NCBI GenBank assembly: GCA_905221605.1
Contig: CAJNDS010001269.1
Span: 250,001-314,000, forward strand
Origin: Symbiodinium natans
Taxonomy: Eukaryota > Sar > Dinophyceae > Suessiales > Symbiodiniaceae
DNA length: 64,000 nt
Reading direction: 5' to 3'
The translations under genes were made by a program, and so were the position numbers. The stretch's first letter is position 1. Each line of letters begins with the position of its first letter. Shown one piece after another: positions 30,945 through 42,719 of the stretch. Under the pieces are notes generated by a model, which saw only the letters and a list, made by a program, of their open reading frames with translations, searched no databases and was not told where the DNA came from.

Positions 30945-30976
30945 GGAGGGGGGGAGGGGGGGAGGGGGGGGGGGGC
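30945..30976 (+). repeat. G-rich run
   Basis: GGAGGGGGGGAGGGG then a G run of about 13; potential G-quadruplex. Confidence 0.85.
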
Positions 30977-31186
30977 TGGCCGACTCCAGCATTCCCTCAT
31001 CACTTTATTGCTTTGGGCTTTTTTGGTTCTTAGGGCTTCTTGCAATATTCTTTGTAGGGTTTTATTATAGGGTTTGTAGGGTTTGAGTCAGGCTTCTTCT
31101 CGACATACAGCCTGCCGGCTTGCTCTGATAGCTTCGGAGACTCGGGCGTAGGGCTGGCGCCTCCTTCTTCCCTTCTTCGACTTTCC

Positions 31187-31247
31187 GACCCCAAACCCTA
31201 AACCCTAAACCCCAAACCCTAAACCCTAAACCCCAAACCCCAAACCT
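31187..31247 (-). repeat. CCCTAAA / CCCCAAA tract
   Basis: About eight heptamers alternating AAACCCT and AAACCCC. Confidence 0.9.
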
Positions 31248-31517
31248 TCATGCTCACTCAAGTTTAGAGGGGCCGTGGGGGCTGGACATGGTAAGGCGCC
31301 TGTAATAGGATCCCGGAGAAGCCCTGAGAATCATGGGTTTCCCTACTACGCCCCTCTATGCTACGCCCCCCCCCCCCCGTAAGATGGACACTTAAAGGCT
31401 ATGCTGCACGTGCGTGCCTTGTAAACAAATACTTTACAAAGGAAACACCCGCAGAATAGACGCAACGCACCCGAAGAATAGACGCAATGCACCCTCAGCA
31501 TGAGCACCCAGTGTCCT

Positions 31518-31876
31518 GATCGGGGGCGCGGAGGGCGCGGAGGGCGCGGAGGGCGGGGAGGGCGCGGAGGGCGCGGAGGGCGCGGAGGGCGCGGAGGGCG
31601 CGGAGGGCGCGGAGGGCGCGGAGGGCGCGGAGGGTGCGGAGGGCGCGGAGGGTGCGGAGGGCGCGGAGGGCGGAGAGGGCGGAGAGGGCGCGGAGGGTCG
31701 CGGGCGGGGAGGGCGCGGGCGGCAGAAGGGCGGAGGGCGCGGAGGCGCGGAGGGGCGGAGGGCGCGGAGGGCGCGGAGGGCGCGGAGGGCGCGGAGGGCG
31801 CGGAGGGCGCGGAGGGTGCGGAGGGCGCGGAGGGCGCGGAGGGCGCCGAGGGCGCGGAGGGCGCGGAGGGCGTGCA
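31518..31876 (+). repeat. GC-rich 9-bp minisatellite (GGCGCGGAG)n
   Basis: About 38 nonamers with TGCGGAGGG and GGAGAGGGC variants and a broken centre (31690-31755). Frames of 190-230 codons reading (GRG), (RRAR), (EGA) or (APS) repeats exist in most frames of both strands, so they are artefacts. The C-rich strand could form CpG-dense structure. Confidence 0.95.
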
Positions 31877-32299
31877 CGGAGGGCGTTCTTGTGTGACTCT
31901 CCTGCCCATCGACCGAATGCTCCCTGTCCGCGCTCCCCCCCATCCTTGCTCCCGAACCCGTGATCCATGCATGGTCCGCCACGCCCCTCTCCCAGCAAAA
32001 TGTTCCGACCCCCCCCTTGACCGTGTCGTCTCCGTGGCCTCCCGTCAAAATTCATTCCGTCATCCCACCGTCCTCCGTTGACCGTCTCCTCTTCGTGGCC
32101 TCTTTCGCCAGAAAGCGATCCGATAGAACGCCTTCCGCGTTGAAGCGCCAAACGAGAACCCAATCCCAGAGAGGTTTGCGAAAACAAAGAGCACGCGCAG
32201 AATAGACGTTAAGTGTCCAAGGGCCCCCCCCCCCCCCAGGTTCCCCCCAATACTTAAGGCTTTTAAGGGATATTTGAGCCTAATTAAGGCTATTTAAGG

Positions 32300-32737
32300 G
32301 GGAACTGATGAGAGAATGGCCTGTATCTTGAAAGAGCTAAACCGGTCAAAGCTCCAGTAAGGCATGCCCTCATTTCGTAAGGGCAGGCGGTCTTTCGCGT
32401 GTCTTTGGTAACGCTGCCCCCTTTTTCTTAGAGCACCCGGAGCGGAATCATACTTCAGAGAACTGGCCAGCTGATTCACTCTGGGGTCCTCCGAAGCCCT
32501 AAACCCTACCCCAAAAAGCCTGAACTCTCATCCTTCAAGCCCTAACACCCTGAACCCTGAAACCGAAGACCCTAAGACCCAAGACCCTAATCCTCTGAAC
32601 TGCGACAGGCGACTCGACCCTTAAGGTACTCTGGGATCTTCCACACCTCGGCTGAAGCAACTTGTTAGTTTAGGTTCGTTAGGGCTTCGGGAACTATAGC
32701 CTTGAGGCTCCAGGGACTTCTTTTTTCGTTTTCGGGG
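32300..32737. other. unassigned sequence
   Basis: No gene supported; degenerate CCCTAAA words at 32495-32600. The stretch just upstream (32240-32305) has AAGGCTTTTAAGGG and TTAAGGCTATTTAAGGGGG words suggesting a decayed palindrome. Confidence 0.4.
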
Positions 32738-32819
32738 AGAGGAGAGGAAGGTGGGAGGGAGGGGAGAGAGGGGAGGGAGGGGAGGGAGGGGAGGGAGGGG
32801 AGGGAGGGGAGGGAGGGGG
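32738..32819 (+). repeat. (GGGAGGGGA)n purine-rich minisatellite
   Basis: About nine units of a 9-bp G/A repeat, entirely purine on the plus strand; a G-quadruplex or triplex-prone tract. Confidence 0.93.
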
Positions 32820-32829
32820 CCCAAAGGCC

Positions 32830-34395
32830 TTCTTACGCAAGGGTGTTGGGCTGTTTTGAGACAAAGGGGGTTGAGGGTTTGGGGGTTTCAAGTTTCGGGA
32901 TTTTAGTCGCATTCTACGCCCATTTAGGGAAATGTGGCCCCGTTCCAATCAGGCCAAAGCGGCGTAGTAGTGCGCATGTCCATTGCGGACGTTGCCATTG
33001 TGGTTGTCCCGGCTGGAGATACCTGGCCGCCACAGAGGACGCTGAGTCTCACCGAAGTGTGAGCTGAACAGGGGTCAAACCACGCAGCCGGACGGACTAC
33101 TAGTCATCTACACAAACATCCAGTGTATGTATCTTGCGCCGATAATCTGCTACACGAATGAAATCTCACTGTTGGAGGCCTGGGCCTGCGGGTCCATGTT
33201 CCAAAATAGCATATACTTGGCCTCCAAAGCCACTCTGTAGGAAACACCCCATATTTAGGCGCATAGAACTCTAGGGTTGTCTCGGGCACCCACGTTCCCG
33301 GCTAAGCTGGTGATGCGAGGCACTTCCCACGCACTCGGGCGGCGGTTCGTCAAAGGCTGGCACTTCGGTCCATTCCTTGGGCAGAGGCTGAGGGTGTGGG
33401 CCCCTAAGTCCTATTATCAGCCCTGGGGCCTAAATACCCCTAAACCAACACTCTCCTTAGAAACTTAATAAAACAAAATTCAATATCCTCTTGATTTATT
33501 ATATAAAGAAAAGTAAACATAATTCACAATCCTAAGCCCTACGGGTAGACGGCTTTCCGGTCCCAGCGCGCTGGAATGCCCTGTTCAGCTGCACTGTTGC
33601 ACGTCCTAAGCGTGCAGCAAAATTTACTTCAGGGTTTAGGGTTTAGGGTTTAGAGTTTAGGGTTTAGGGACGATCTGCCGTAGATTCTTCAAGACAGCAC
33701 AGGCATGTTGCGCACAGTAGGGCGTAAGCTTGGCGCAAGCTTGGCAAAATGATTGGCGCGACGCAGAAAAGGGTTTTCAATTGGTACCTACAGCATGCCA
33801 GGGAGAGTGCCTCTTGACCCCTCTTTGCAAGCCTTGAAAAGCCCCCCCCCCCCCCATTGCGCACCCATCGACCCGGCATCATGGGCATCAGGACCCCTGG
33901 GTTCCTCTAAAAACTCGCTTCCAAGCCTTCGCGCGAGTGGAGGCGCACCCCCCCAGGGCGAGGAAAAACCCGCGCCGCAGGATGGAACCAATGGAACCCC
34001 CCAGACGGATCCGTTACGCAGAGTCGTAAAGGGAACCTCTCCTCACGGTTTGAGGAGCCTGCGAGAATAGTGTAAGTGATACAAACAAGAACAGTTTGTA
34101 AGGCAACTATGATCAAGAGCTCCAATCACCCGCTATGGCCTGGCGCGCAACGGCTCCAGACAAGAACAGAGTTTCGAGGTTCTCCATAGTAAGGACTACT
34201 CAGAAGACACACCTTCAGCCAGTACGGAGAGTTGAGTCTGGTCAAGGATGGATCTGAGCATTCTTGCTTGGATGCTACAGGCCTGGCCACTTTGAGGGAG
34301 CTTTAGGGATCTCGGGATTTGGAAAGTCGGCAGCGCAGCGACGTCGGCCCAAAAACCAAAGCCTGAATCCCAAAACCTTCAACCCCATGGCTCCC
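32830..34395. other. low-repeat region, no supported gene
   Basis: Few telomere-like words (a short tract at 33630-33668) and a C run at 33842-33855. Several frames of 60-120 codons are present on both strands but overlap and carry no recognised motif. Confidence 0.4.
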
Positions 34396-34399
34396 GTAA

Positions 34400-34515
34400 C
34401 CCTAAACCCCAAACCCTCTAAACCCTAAACCCTGAACCCTAAACCCTAAACCCTACACGCTACACCCTAATACCCTAATACCCTAAACCCTACACCCCCT
34501 AGACCCTGAACCCCT
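34400..34515 (-). repeat. CCCTAAA tract with CCCTAATA and CCCTACA variants
   Basis: About 14 units, degenerate at the right. Confidence 0.88.
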
Positions 34516-35240
34516 CAAGGCTTTAAAGGACTTGCGGGTGGAAGCGTCTCCGCCATTGCCGGTGCACGAATCCGCCTGCTCACACCGCGCGCAAGTCAGG
34601 ATAAGGGCTTAGGGTTTAGGGTTTAGGGTGTAGGGTTTATATAAGTTGAAATTGAAGAGGGTTGTTAGACTGGCAAGGTTCTGCTTGGTCTTGGAAGTAG
34701 TGCACACATGTGCCTCTGGACAGTAGTGAAGCGCATATAGGATGCAGAAATCTCCACTGAGAGGGAGCCCAAGATTCAAAACGCCAACCCTTCGGTTGGG
34801 AAGAGTTTGGTTGGCAAGGGAAGCATGTGGGGCTGCGGGGGTGGGTTTTTTTCAGATGGGTTTAGGGTCTCAGGGCTTCCGGGCTGAGGGTTTAGGGCTC
34901 AGGCAGTCCACCTGGTTGTACAAGGAGTTGGAGCACAGACCCTTTGGCTTCACGTTCTGGGACTCGGCACGGTAGTAGTCGCCTTCGCGGCTTGGGGTTG
35001 TGGGTTCAAGGCTCGGTTTAGGGTGATGGGAAGCTCAAAGACAGAGATAGACCCAAACGCTGGAAAGCACAACCTGAACCCAATGCACCCTATGGACCCC
35101 AGAAGAGGGCGTGCTCCACATCAGGGCCTTTTCATGCTTTGCTGGGATTCCCTACCAGTTGGTCCCCCGAGTTTCTCCCCTCCCCCCGACCTCTCCCGGA
35201 AGAAGCCCGAAACAGAACCCCCAAAACCTAAATGCCCAGC

Positions 35241-35654
35241 TCACGCCCACCCGCAAAGCTCACACGACCAGGTGCAGCGTATTTGTGGCTCGTCAGTGAG
35301 GATGGCAATGTCATGCCAAGGCGTTGGGTGCCAGTAGGGATAGTAGTCCCGCTCCTGCCAGCATGTCTGAAAGCCTTCTTCGGATGCCCCACGCTCCGAA
35401 TCTTTCTTGCCCCTTTTCTCGCCCCTGAATCCTTCATGCTTCAGAAGATCGAGTTGCGCAGACGATAGGGGTAGATCAGGAACTGAGAGCCATTTGGCTT
35501 GAGATGGTTTGAGGGGCGCTGCATTTCGAACTTGTGACACAATTCCGGGACAGCAGCCCGCACCAGCAGAAAGCCACTGCATTAGCTCTGGGAAAATTCT
35601 GGGATCACCAAATCCCCTGGAATTTGCTCTTACAACTTGAGTTTCTAACACCAA
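35241..35654 (-). CDS. possible exon with aromatic-rich [13 protein letters not shown] segment
   Basis: A 137-codon minus-strand frame. Its C-terminal third reads [16 protein letters not shown] followed by [14 protein letters not shown]. The cysteines, aromatic cluster and DIAILTD pattern are unlike the repeat-derived peptides elsewhere and have the feel of a conserved extracellular cysteine-rich segment; I have an impression of similar segments in large algal proteins but cannot name a family. The N-terminal part is less convincing and may be intron. In-frame sequence after TDEPQIRC soon ends in a stop, with a GTGTGAG donor-like site nearby. No neighbouring exon is clear, so this may be a relic. 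Confidence 0.35.
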   Translation of the reverse strand: MVLETQVVRANSRGFGDPRIFPELMQWLSAGAGCCPGIVSQVRNAAPLKPSQAKWLSVPDLPLSSAQLDLLKHEGFRGEKRGKKDSERGASEEGFQTCWQERDYYPYWHPTPWHDIAILTDEPQIRCTWSCELCGWA

Positions 35655-35659
35655 ACCAC

Positions 35660-37600
35660 AAAAATCGTGATGCCCAGAATGAAACCATCTTGCAATTTAA
35701 AGCTTGAAGTACTTCCTGCGATCCCAGCTGTTCAATGTTCAAGTAGCTCGGCATCATGCTTGTGCACAAGAATTGACGGCTTAGACCCTGAACCCTACGC
35801 CCAAAGCCCTGTGCCAGCTCCTCCGGGCACTCCAGGCCATGCCGCGTGTTTCCGCGACGGCGACCGTTGCCATTCGGGTTCCTTGTCTCTGGGCTCCGCG
35901 TTTAGAGTTTAGGGTTTGGAGCGGTAAACTTTGTCATTTGAAGGGTCCCTGACCTCGCTAATGAATTTGACGACATCTTCGCCTGCTGAACCCGAACCTG
36001 CTGAATCAAGCCATAGTTCCTCGAATTATAGGGATGAGGGATTAGGGTTTAGGGTCGGGAGCTGTGCCCTGGCCCTCATTGGTGTCTTGAATTGTACTGC
36101 GCGCCTTGAAAAGAAATCTTTTCACATTCATGGAATGAAGCAAGCGTCTGACGCGTGGATGTAGCCCCACCTGAAGGCAACAACACATGTAGATTGGCGC
36201 ACGTTTGCCTTGGGGCACTGCAGCAAATCCTGGTATATTCTTTGTGTCGCCGACTGATGTTGGCGCACAACGTACTAGGGACCCTGCTATGGAAATCTCT
36301 GTGGCTTGCCTGCCATTCCTAAACGATGACCCATGCTGTCCCCTTGTCATGCTTACGGGCTCTCATGAAATGACCCTAGCTAGCTTGGTAACTGCTCATT
36401 CAAGGTTGACGCAGATGTCCTCTACTGAGCGAGCAAGTCTTGCGAGCCATGCCTCTTGCAAGGTGGTTTTTCTGGAGTTTAACGCATGATTCCGGAGTCT
36501 AGATGGTTACCCATGTTATGACCTCATCAGCCTTGTAGAATTATCAACGAAACAAGACACCGAAATCCAAAAAACAAAAGAAGCCTTACGGTGTTGACGC
36601 AGATGCCTTCTAACGATCGAGCACGACATGCAGTCAGCAAAAAATCACAATTAGGTCCACAAACAGCAGCCTGGCGGCCTAGCGTTTATCAAAAAATAGC
36701 CATCGGGCAAGGTCCTCCAACTCCACACCCAGGAAATGAAGCGGCTCTTGGGCTCAGACCATTTGCTTCGATCTGCTGATCTGCAGTGTAAAGACCCTTG
36801 TTCCGCTCGCGTTCAATGCAGGCCTCCGCTCGTCAGAGTGCCAAAGACGAGAACCATTGGTTTGAGTTTATAAGCCCCCCCACGCCCGTTTCGAACATTG
36901 CAGAACAAACGGGCCTGATAATAATCCAATGGCTCGTGGTATCCTGCCGTTGGACACAAAGTTTCAGCCATCCCTTCTGTGCCACACTTAAACTGCTAAG
37001 CCCACGCTTGACGCAACCAGACACATGCTGGCATCTGCACATCATCGCAGTCCATGCGTCCCCCTGTCCTCGAGCGATTTCGGCTGTTTCCTGCCAGCAA
37101 GCAACAGTTCACAAGGCAACAGTCCAGCATGTCATGCGAGATACATTCGTGGGTTTGAGCAATTTCCGGACGGATGGCTGTGGTTACATGTTGGAAAGTG
37201 GAGCAAGATTCTTGCTAAAACGTTGCGCAGCGAGAACCCAAGATGCGGCAATGCTCTAATCAGGTGCGGCTGCGAAAACCACTTTGTCTCCGTGCGATCA
37301 TCAGGCATGGCTGCAGACACATGCATGTCTGCTGGCTCATGAACTACTGCGTGGAAAACAATCGTCGGCAATGTGCGCATTTACATCCAATGACTTCAGG
37401 CTCAACCAGATTTGAGTACCCCTGCGTGTGACAAAAGGACTAAGCTAAGGATGCACTGGCACAGCAACAGTTGGAAAACGCCAGTACGATTTTAGTCTTA
37501 GACCCTGACGAGTGAATAAGGAGTGCGGCAACAACGTACCCCTTGCTTCGTACAGTGTACAGATTACCTTTCTTTCGCTGGACATAAAAAGCAACATGCA
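35660..37600. other. low-repeat region with unassigned open frames
   Basis: Almost free of telomere-like repeats apart from 35903-35920 and 36036-36055. Plus-strand frames at 36205-36489, 36591-36779, 36798-37259 (153 codons) and 37025-37342 have non-repeat composition. Two stretches 190 bp apart share GTTGACGCAGATG and encode RLTQMSSTERAS and VLTQMPSNDRAR, suggesting an internal duplication. No family recognised and no consistent exon model found. Confidence 0.3.
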
Positions 37601-38711
37601 TATGTGCACATTAGGGTTTAGACCATGAGGTGTGACGGAGGCAATTCAAACCAACCCTGGCTGTGTGAATGCAGCCAGACAGGACACGACAAGAGGAAAA
37701 CCACACCAAGCATCTTGAATCATGCGATAGAAGTAGGGTCTGGCAGAAGCTTAGCAGAACCCCACCCTTGCACTAGTAACCAAGAGACGGCGTTCGTGCA
37801 GGCGTCTGCACGGAGGGGAGTTAGAAGAGACTAGATGTAGAGTTATATAAGGAACCTAAGTTTTTGGCTAGGTAGGTACTCTCTCAGTCTTCGGAAGCTT
37901 CAGCGTGCCATGTGTCATCAGATTTGTAAGATGCAGTTGCTTCACCCTAAACCCCAAACCCGAAACCCTAAACCGTTTTTCCGCACCCTTGTGGGCTGCA
38001 ACTTTGCCTGTGCAGGGGGGAGAGGCAGAAACAGATCGTCGTGACTTCAAAACGGGTCTGCCTTGTATGCCTAGGGTGACCTACGGGTTAGGGTTTAGGG
38101 TTTATATAGGGTTTTGGGTAAGGAAATCTGCCTAGTCGCTATGCTATAGGCTGTCAAACCAGGAATGACCACGAACACTGGGCGTGGGGTTTTAAGGTTT
38201 AGATCAACACATGCGCTGACCCGAAACCCTAAGCCTCAAAGCTTCAACTCAGAAAGCCCTGAGAGAACTGGGATCTTCACGAGGAAAGCCATTTACCCAT
38301 AGGAACAAAGTGAGGACCAAAGTGAAGCCTCTGAAGTCACTGTGCTCAATTCGCTTTAGGTTATTCTTGCTGTTGCGGCGTGGGTTTATGTGTCTGTCCT
38401 TTTTGGGGATTCTTGGGGTCAAGAACCCCATCTTACTGGCTGGCTTCTCTAAGCGACAATGGCCCGTGGTTTGACGAGGGCGAAGTAAATGTCACCTCCT
38501 CCAGACCCAAGATAACTCAGAACAGGTCCCACACACAGACACCCAAGCCCAAACCCTTAAACCTTAACCTCTGAACCCTGACTATTTTGTGAATGCGCTG
38601 CAGTGCCCCGTTCTGATAAACGGAGCGTTGAACGCATCTTTCACTTCAGGGGCTCTAAAGCCAAAACTCTATACCCTGAACCCTTCATGAGTTTAGGGGT
38701 TAAGGCTTGCG

Positions 38712-39030
38712 ACTACTACATTGGTGCGGACACCAACAGTACCACCTACCACTACCAGTACTACTTCCTACATCTACTCCCTACTTTCTTCTTACTACTT
38801 ACTGCTTACTGCTTACTGCTTAATACTTGCTACTTGCTGCTTGCTGCTTGCTCCCAACACCACTTACTACCTTTCCCTTACCACTTACTAACTACTTACT
38901 ACTTACTACTGACGACTTACTACTTTCTACGTACTACTTACTACTTACTACCTACTCACTACTAACTACCCCACTGACTACTCACTACCCACTACTACCT
39001 ACTGACTACTGACGACTGACTGCTGACTAA
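38712..39030 (+). repeat. degenerate (CTTACTA)n heptamer array, left part
   Basis: TACTTACTACTTACTACT-type words with a 7-bp period, nearly G-free on this strand. Units vary (TTACTGC, TTGCTGC, TTTCTAC). Unrelated to the telomere heptamer. Confidence 0.9.
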
Positions 39031-39034
39031 TCGC

Positions 39035-39356
39035 TTCCCCCTAATAATACAACCCCCCCTAATTTTAAATATTGTTTTTCCCGGATCCTGCCGGCACCCA
39101 GCCCAATACTAAACCTGTTTGAGAATTAGGGGGGGAGGGGTTCAGGGCCTTCGCCCTTGAGTTGAGCCATTAGGGTTTCAGGGTTTAGGGCTGAAGGCTG
39201 ACAGGATTAGGATCCAGGGCTCAGGGCTTGGAGGGTTTAATTATTAGGTTTCGGAATTCAGGTTTTAGGATTTAGACCCCCCCCCCAACTAATTTTAAAC
39301 ATTTTTCGCGCCCAGGCGAATATCAGAATTAGGGGGGGATTTAGTATTAGGGGGAA
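39035..39356. mobile_element. fold-back element (322 bp) inside the CTTACTA/CTAACTA array
   Basis: Outer ends TTCCCCCTAATAATAC and TAGTATTAGGGGGAA are inverted. Inside are two smaller palindromes with the same arms: CCCCCCTAATTTTAAA with GAGAATTAGGGGGG (39053-39137), and CCCAACTAATTTTAAAC with CAGAATTAGGGGGG (39277-39338). The middle (39150-39270) contains TTTAGGG-like words. The array continues on both sides, so the element appears inserted into it. Confidence 0.75.
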
Positions 39357-39357
39357 G

Positions 39358-39872
39358 GGACTACTAACCACTAACTACTAACTACGAAATACTAGCTACT
39401 AACTACCAACTGCTAACTACAAAGTGCAATCTACTAACTGCTAACTACTACCTAAAAAACGTCTGCCTGCCAACTACTAACTACGAACTACGAACTACTA
39501 GCTACTAAGTAGCTACTAGTAACTAGTAACCAGTAACTAGTACCGACGAACTACTAATCGCTAACTACGAACTACTAACTACCAACGACTAACCACTAGC
39601 CACTGCCACTAACCACTAGCCACTAACCAGTAACCGCTAACCACTAGCAACTAACTACAAACGACTAACTACTAACTACTAACTGCTAACTACTAATCTG
39701 CTACTTACTACTTACTACTTGCTACTTGCTACTTACACCTTACTGCTTACTACTTACTACTTTCTACGAACTGTTGACTACTTACTACTTCCTACGACTA
39801 CTAACTACTATACCTACCAACTACTATCTAACCACCAACTACTAGCTAACTACCAACTACTAGCTAACAACT
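39358..39872 (+). repeat. degenerate (CTAACTA)n heptamer array, right part
   Basis: AACTACTAACTAC-type words with many variants (CTAGCCA, CTAACCA, CTAGTAA). From about 39705 it returns to TACTTAC words as in the left part. Confidence 0.9.
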
Positions 39873-40033
39873 ACGACCACCACTACTACAACGACGACGA
39901 CGACGATGGCGGCGGCGGCGATGGCGGCGGCGGCTGCGGCCGCCGCGACCACGACCACGACGACGACCACGACGACGACAACGACGACGAGGACGAGGAG
40001 GACGAGGAGGACGAGGAGGACGAGGAGGACGAG

Positions 40034-40074
<41 letters not shown>

Positions 40075-40173
40075 CGACGACTACAACTACGACTACCACT
40101 ACCACTACCACTACTACTACGACTACTGCTACTACTACTGCTACTACTACTACTACTACTACTACTGCTGCTG

Positions 40174-40216
<43 letters not shown>

Positions 40217-40283
40217 TACTACTGCTACTATTGTTACTGCTACTGCTACTGCTACTGCTACTGCTACTGCTACTGCTAGTAGT
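39873..40283 (+). repeat. composite trinucleotide array in constant phase
   Basis: About 137 triplets without a phase slip. GAC/AAC/CAC triplets lead into GGC (39906-39945), CACGAC, GAGGAC (39988-40070), GACTAC, TAC (40080-40235) and TACTGC (40235-40278). Long homopolymeric frames (poly-D/E/Y, poly-A/T/R, poly-V/L) on both strands are consequences of this and not evidence for a protein. Confidence 0.95.
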
Positions 40284-40712
40284 GGTGGGCAGTGGTGAGC
40301 ATATCTTGTAGTACTTCAGAGAGCGCTGTATGTCGCGGGTTGATTTGCTCTGATCGGCAGCATGAGATTGTGGCTTCTACAACGAAGAACGCTAAACCCT
40401 AAACCCTATAGACCCCAAATCTTCAACCCCACACCCTCAACCCCAAACTCCTAGCCTCCTCGGTGGGGTCATTGTCATCTCCACCCGCACTGTCCTGGTG
40501 TTGTATGGCTTGCCTAGAATGACCAACTGGTACCTTACAAAAGGCTCAGAGTCTTAATGTTGTTCCTTGCCCTTAGGTTGTACCCTTAGGTGTTGGGGAC
40601 CTATTGAGGATCCCCTATGGGACCGTAAGGACCATATTCGGAGTACATTAAGGGGACGTCTTTGGGGAACAACCTTAGGGGAGCGAGGTTTAGTCCCTTT
40701 ATAATGTTTTGG

Positions 40713-40847
40713 CAAAACGCCTCTAACGACTCGCTTCCACCAAAGCTTTATATTAAGGGAGCCCTTTAGGGGTACAACTTTAGGGTAAGAGCTTTAATCC
40801 CCTGGGCAAAACGCGCCAACCTCTACCGACTCGCTTCCACCAAAGTT
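40713..40847 (+). repeat. imperfect direct duplication
   Basis: GGCAAAACGC, then CTCTA(A/C)CGACTCGCTTCC and ACCAAAG, occurs at 40713-40746 and again at 40805-40847. Associated TTAGGGGTACAAC/TTAGGTTGTACCC words lie between. Confidence 0.8.
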
Positions 40848-40974
40848 GTTGGGGCAGGGGGGGATGATCGTGGGCCCTAGTCAAGGTCACGATGGTACAG
40901 GACGCCAAAATCTTTGTCAACATCCAGCTGGGTGCAGACATGTGGCGGCTCAGGGTTGATTGGGGGCTTTAGGC

Positions 40975-41035
40975 TAGCCCTAAACCCCAAACCCTAAACC
41001 CTACACCCTAAATCCTACGCCCAACTCGCAATTAA
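40975..41035 (-). repeat. degenerate CCCTAAA tract
   Basis: About six heptamers with CCCTACA variants. Confidence 0.85.
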
Positions 41036-41132
41036 TCTGCAAGCTCCGCCAAGAGAAACAAACAGAGGCTTTGTTTGGCAGCTGCTCTGCTTTGGGGCTC
41101 TTGGCAGCCCTGAAACCCGGAGGAAGCCGCAA

Positions 41133-41235
41133 GCTTAGGGCTTAGGGTTTAGGGTTTAGGGTTTAGGGTTTAGGTTTTAGGGTTTAGGGTTTAGGGTCTA
41201 GAATCTAGGGTTCAGGGTTTAGGGTTTAGGGTTTG
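41133..41235 (+). repeat. TTTAGGG telomere-like array
   Basis: About 14 heptamers with GCTTAGGG and TCTAGGG variants. Confidence 0.93.
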
Positions 41236-41334
41236 GGGGATCCTGGTCAGTTCCGTCTCGGAGGTTTGGATTGTCTGTGTCGGTCATGTACTGCAGGATG
41301 ATCCTGAGATGAAGCTGTTCGCAAAACCCTAAAT

Positions 41335-41402
41335 GATAACTCCTAAACCCTGAAAACCTAAACCCTAAACCCTAAACCCTAAACCTTAAACCCTAAACCC
41401 TA
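41335..41402 (-). repeat. CCCTAAA telomere-like array
   Basis: About nine heptamers; another short tract follows at 41505-41550. Confidence 0.92.
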
Positions 41403-41639
41403 TCTCTGTACACCAGGTTCCCAGACGCTGGAGGCATTACAGTTAGTTTAGGGTTTGGGGATTCTCCTTTTCTCGTTGGGGGCTGTCTTTGGGGTTAGGC
41501 TTGAACCCCAATCCCTAAACCCTAAACCCGAAATCATAAACCCTGAACCCTTTATAGGGCCTTGGGTGTTGGAATCCCTGAACCTGGGGCCTACACGCCT
41601 GGATCCCGAATGTCTCTGCCAAGCCCAAAAGGCAACAAG

Positions 41640-42120
41640 ATCCCCTAAAACGTGAGAGTTCTTTAAATTACGGTTTAGGGTTCAGGGTATAAGGTTACCA
41701 GTAGCCCATCCCCGGCGCTTGAAACGCAGCAGGGCTTGAGGCACTCAAGAACTTTGCTGTTGTGTTTAGGGTTTAGGAGGGTTTACGGTCATTTCGGGCA
41801 TTGAGGTTTTGAATGTTAACAGCTTAAGGTTCTTAAGGGCTTTGCGGGGGCCTAGCGCCTTTTTTCAGGATTTTCGGGCTTCGGGCACAAGAACGTTAAG
41901 CGTTTTAGGGGATTACCGGTGTTTAGGGTTCAGGGCTTAAGGATGTTGAAGGCTTCAGGGTTTTGAGGGCTTCAGGGTTTTAGAGCGTGAGGGTTTGACA
42001 GGTTTCAGCTCGTTTGAGGCTTTGGTCCTTGGTGTTCGAAATCTAGGGTTCAGGGTTTAGGGTTCAGGGTTTCGCTCCTTGCGATGTGGTTCGCATTTCA
42101 AAGCTTGCGATCCATTTACA
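41640..42120 (+). repeat. very degenerate TTTAGGG region
   Basis: GGGTTTAGG, GGCTTCAGGGTTTT and GGTTCAGGGTTT words over about 450 bp; no gene. Confidence 0.65.
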
Positions 42121-42179
42121 CCCCAGAAGCCCTTCCCCTGAGCCCCCTCCCTGCCACGCAACCTCCGAGAAAGCATAGC

Positions 42180-42237
42180 ACCTAAACCCTAAACCCTAAA
42201 CCCTAAACCCTAAACGCTAAACCCTACACCCTAAACC
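42180..42237 (-). repeat. CCCTAAA telomere-like tract
   Basis: Eight heptamers with CGCTAAA and CCCTACA variants. Confidence 0.92.
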
Positions 42238-42719
42238 CCCTTGAGCCGCGAGCCCCACTGAAACGAATGTGCAGACAGCTGGCTGGCAGTGAAGATTTGG
42301 GTGCCCCACGCCACAGCCATGCCTGGGGGCTTAGGGGCTTTGGGTTTTGGGGGGTTTAGGGTTTTGGGATAGGGCTAAGGGTGATGTAAGGGTTTAGGGT
42401 ATAGGGTTTAGGGTTCAGGGGGGGCCGTAAACCCTAAACCCGAAACCCCTAAAGAGTCTTAGATTCAGAGGGCCGTCACCAACCTAGAAACCCTTACGAA
42501 GCTTGTAGGTTTTTGGGGTTCAGGGAGATGATGGGCCCTACCAAAGCTGCCCTTCCCGTCCAAATCTGCAGGTTGCAGGCTTTAGGGTTTCGGCTGCAGG
42601 TTTGAGGTCCGTGTTCAGGTACTTCAGCTAGATAGGAGGTCCTCAAGACATGTGTATGTTCATAAGCATTTTCTTAGCCCCAAAAGTGGAAGGCTACCAA
42701 TTTATGTACGTTGCCTACG

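Noticed and set aside
31434-32187. Frames of 190-230 codons with APS, PPRP or GRG repeats
   Set aside because: Simultaneously open in most frames of a 9-bp minisatellite; no non-repeat domain.
39906-40298. 130-codon Ala/Thr/Arg frame and overlapping 186-codon Asp/Glu/Tyr frame
   Set aside because: Both are direct translations of trinucleotide repeats in constant phase; the opposite strand is open too.
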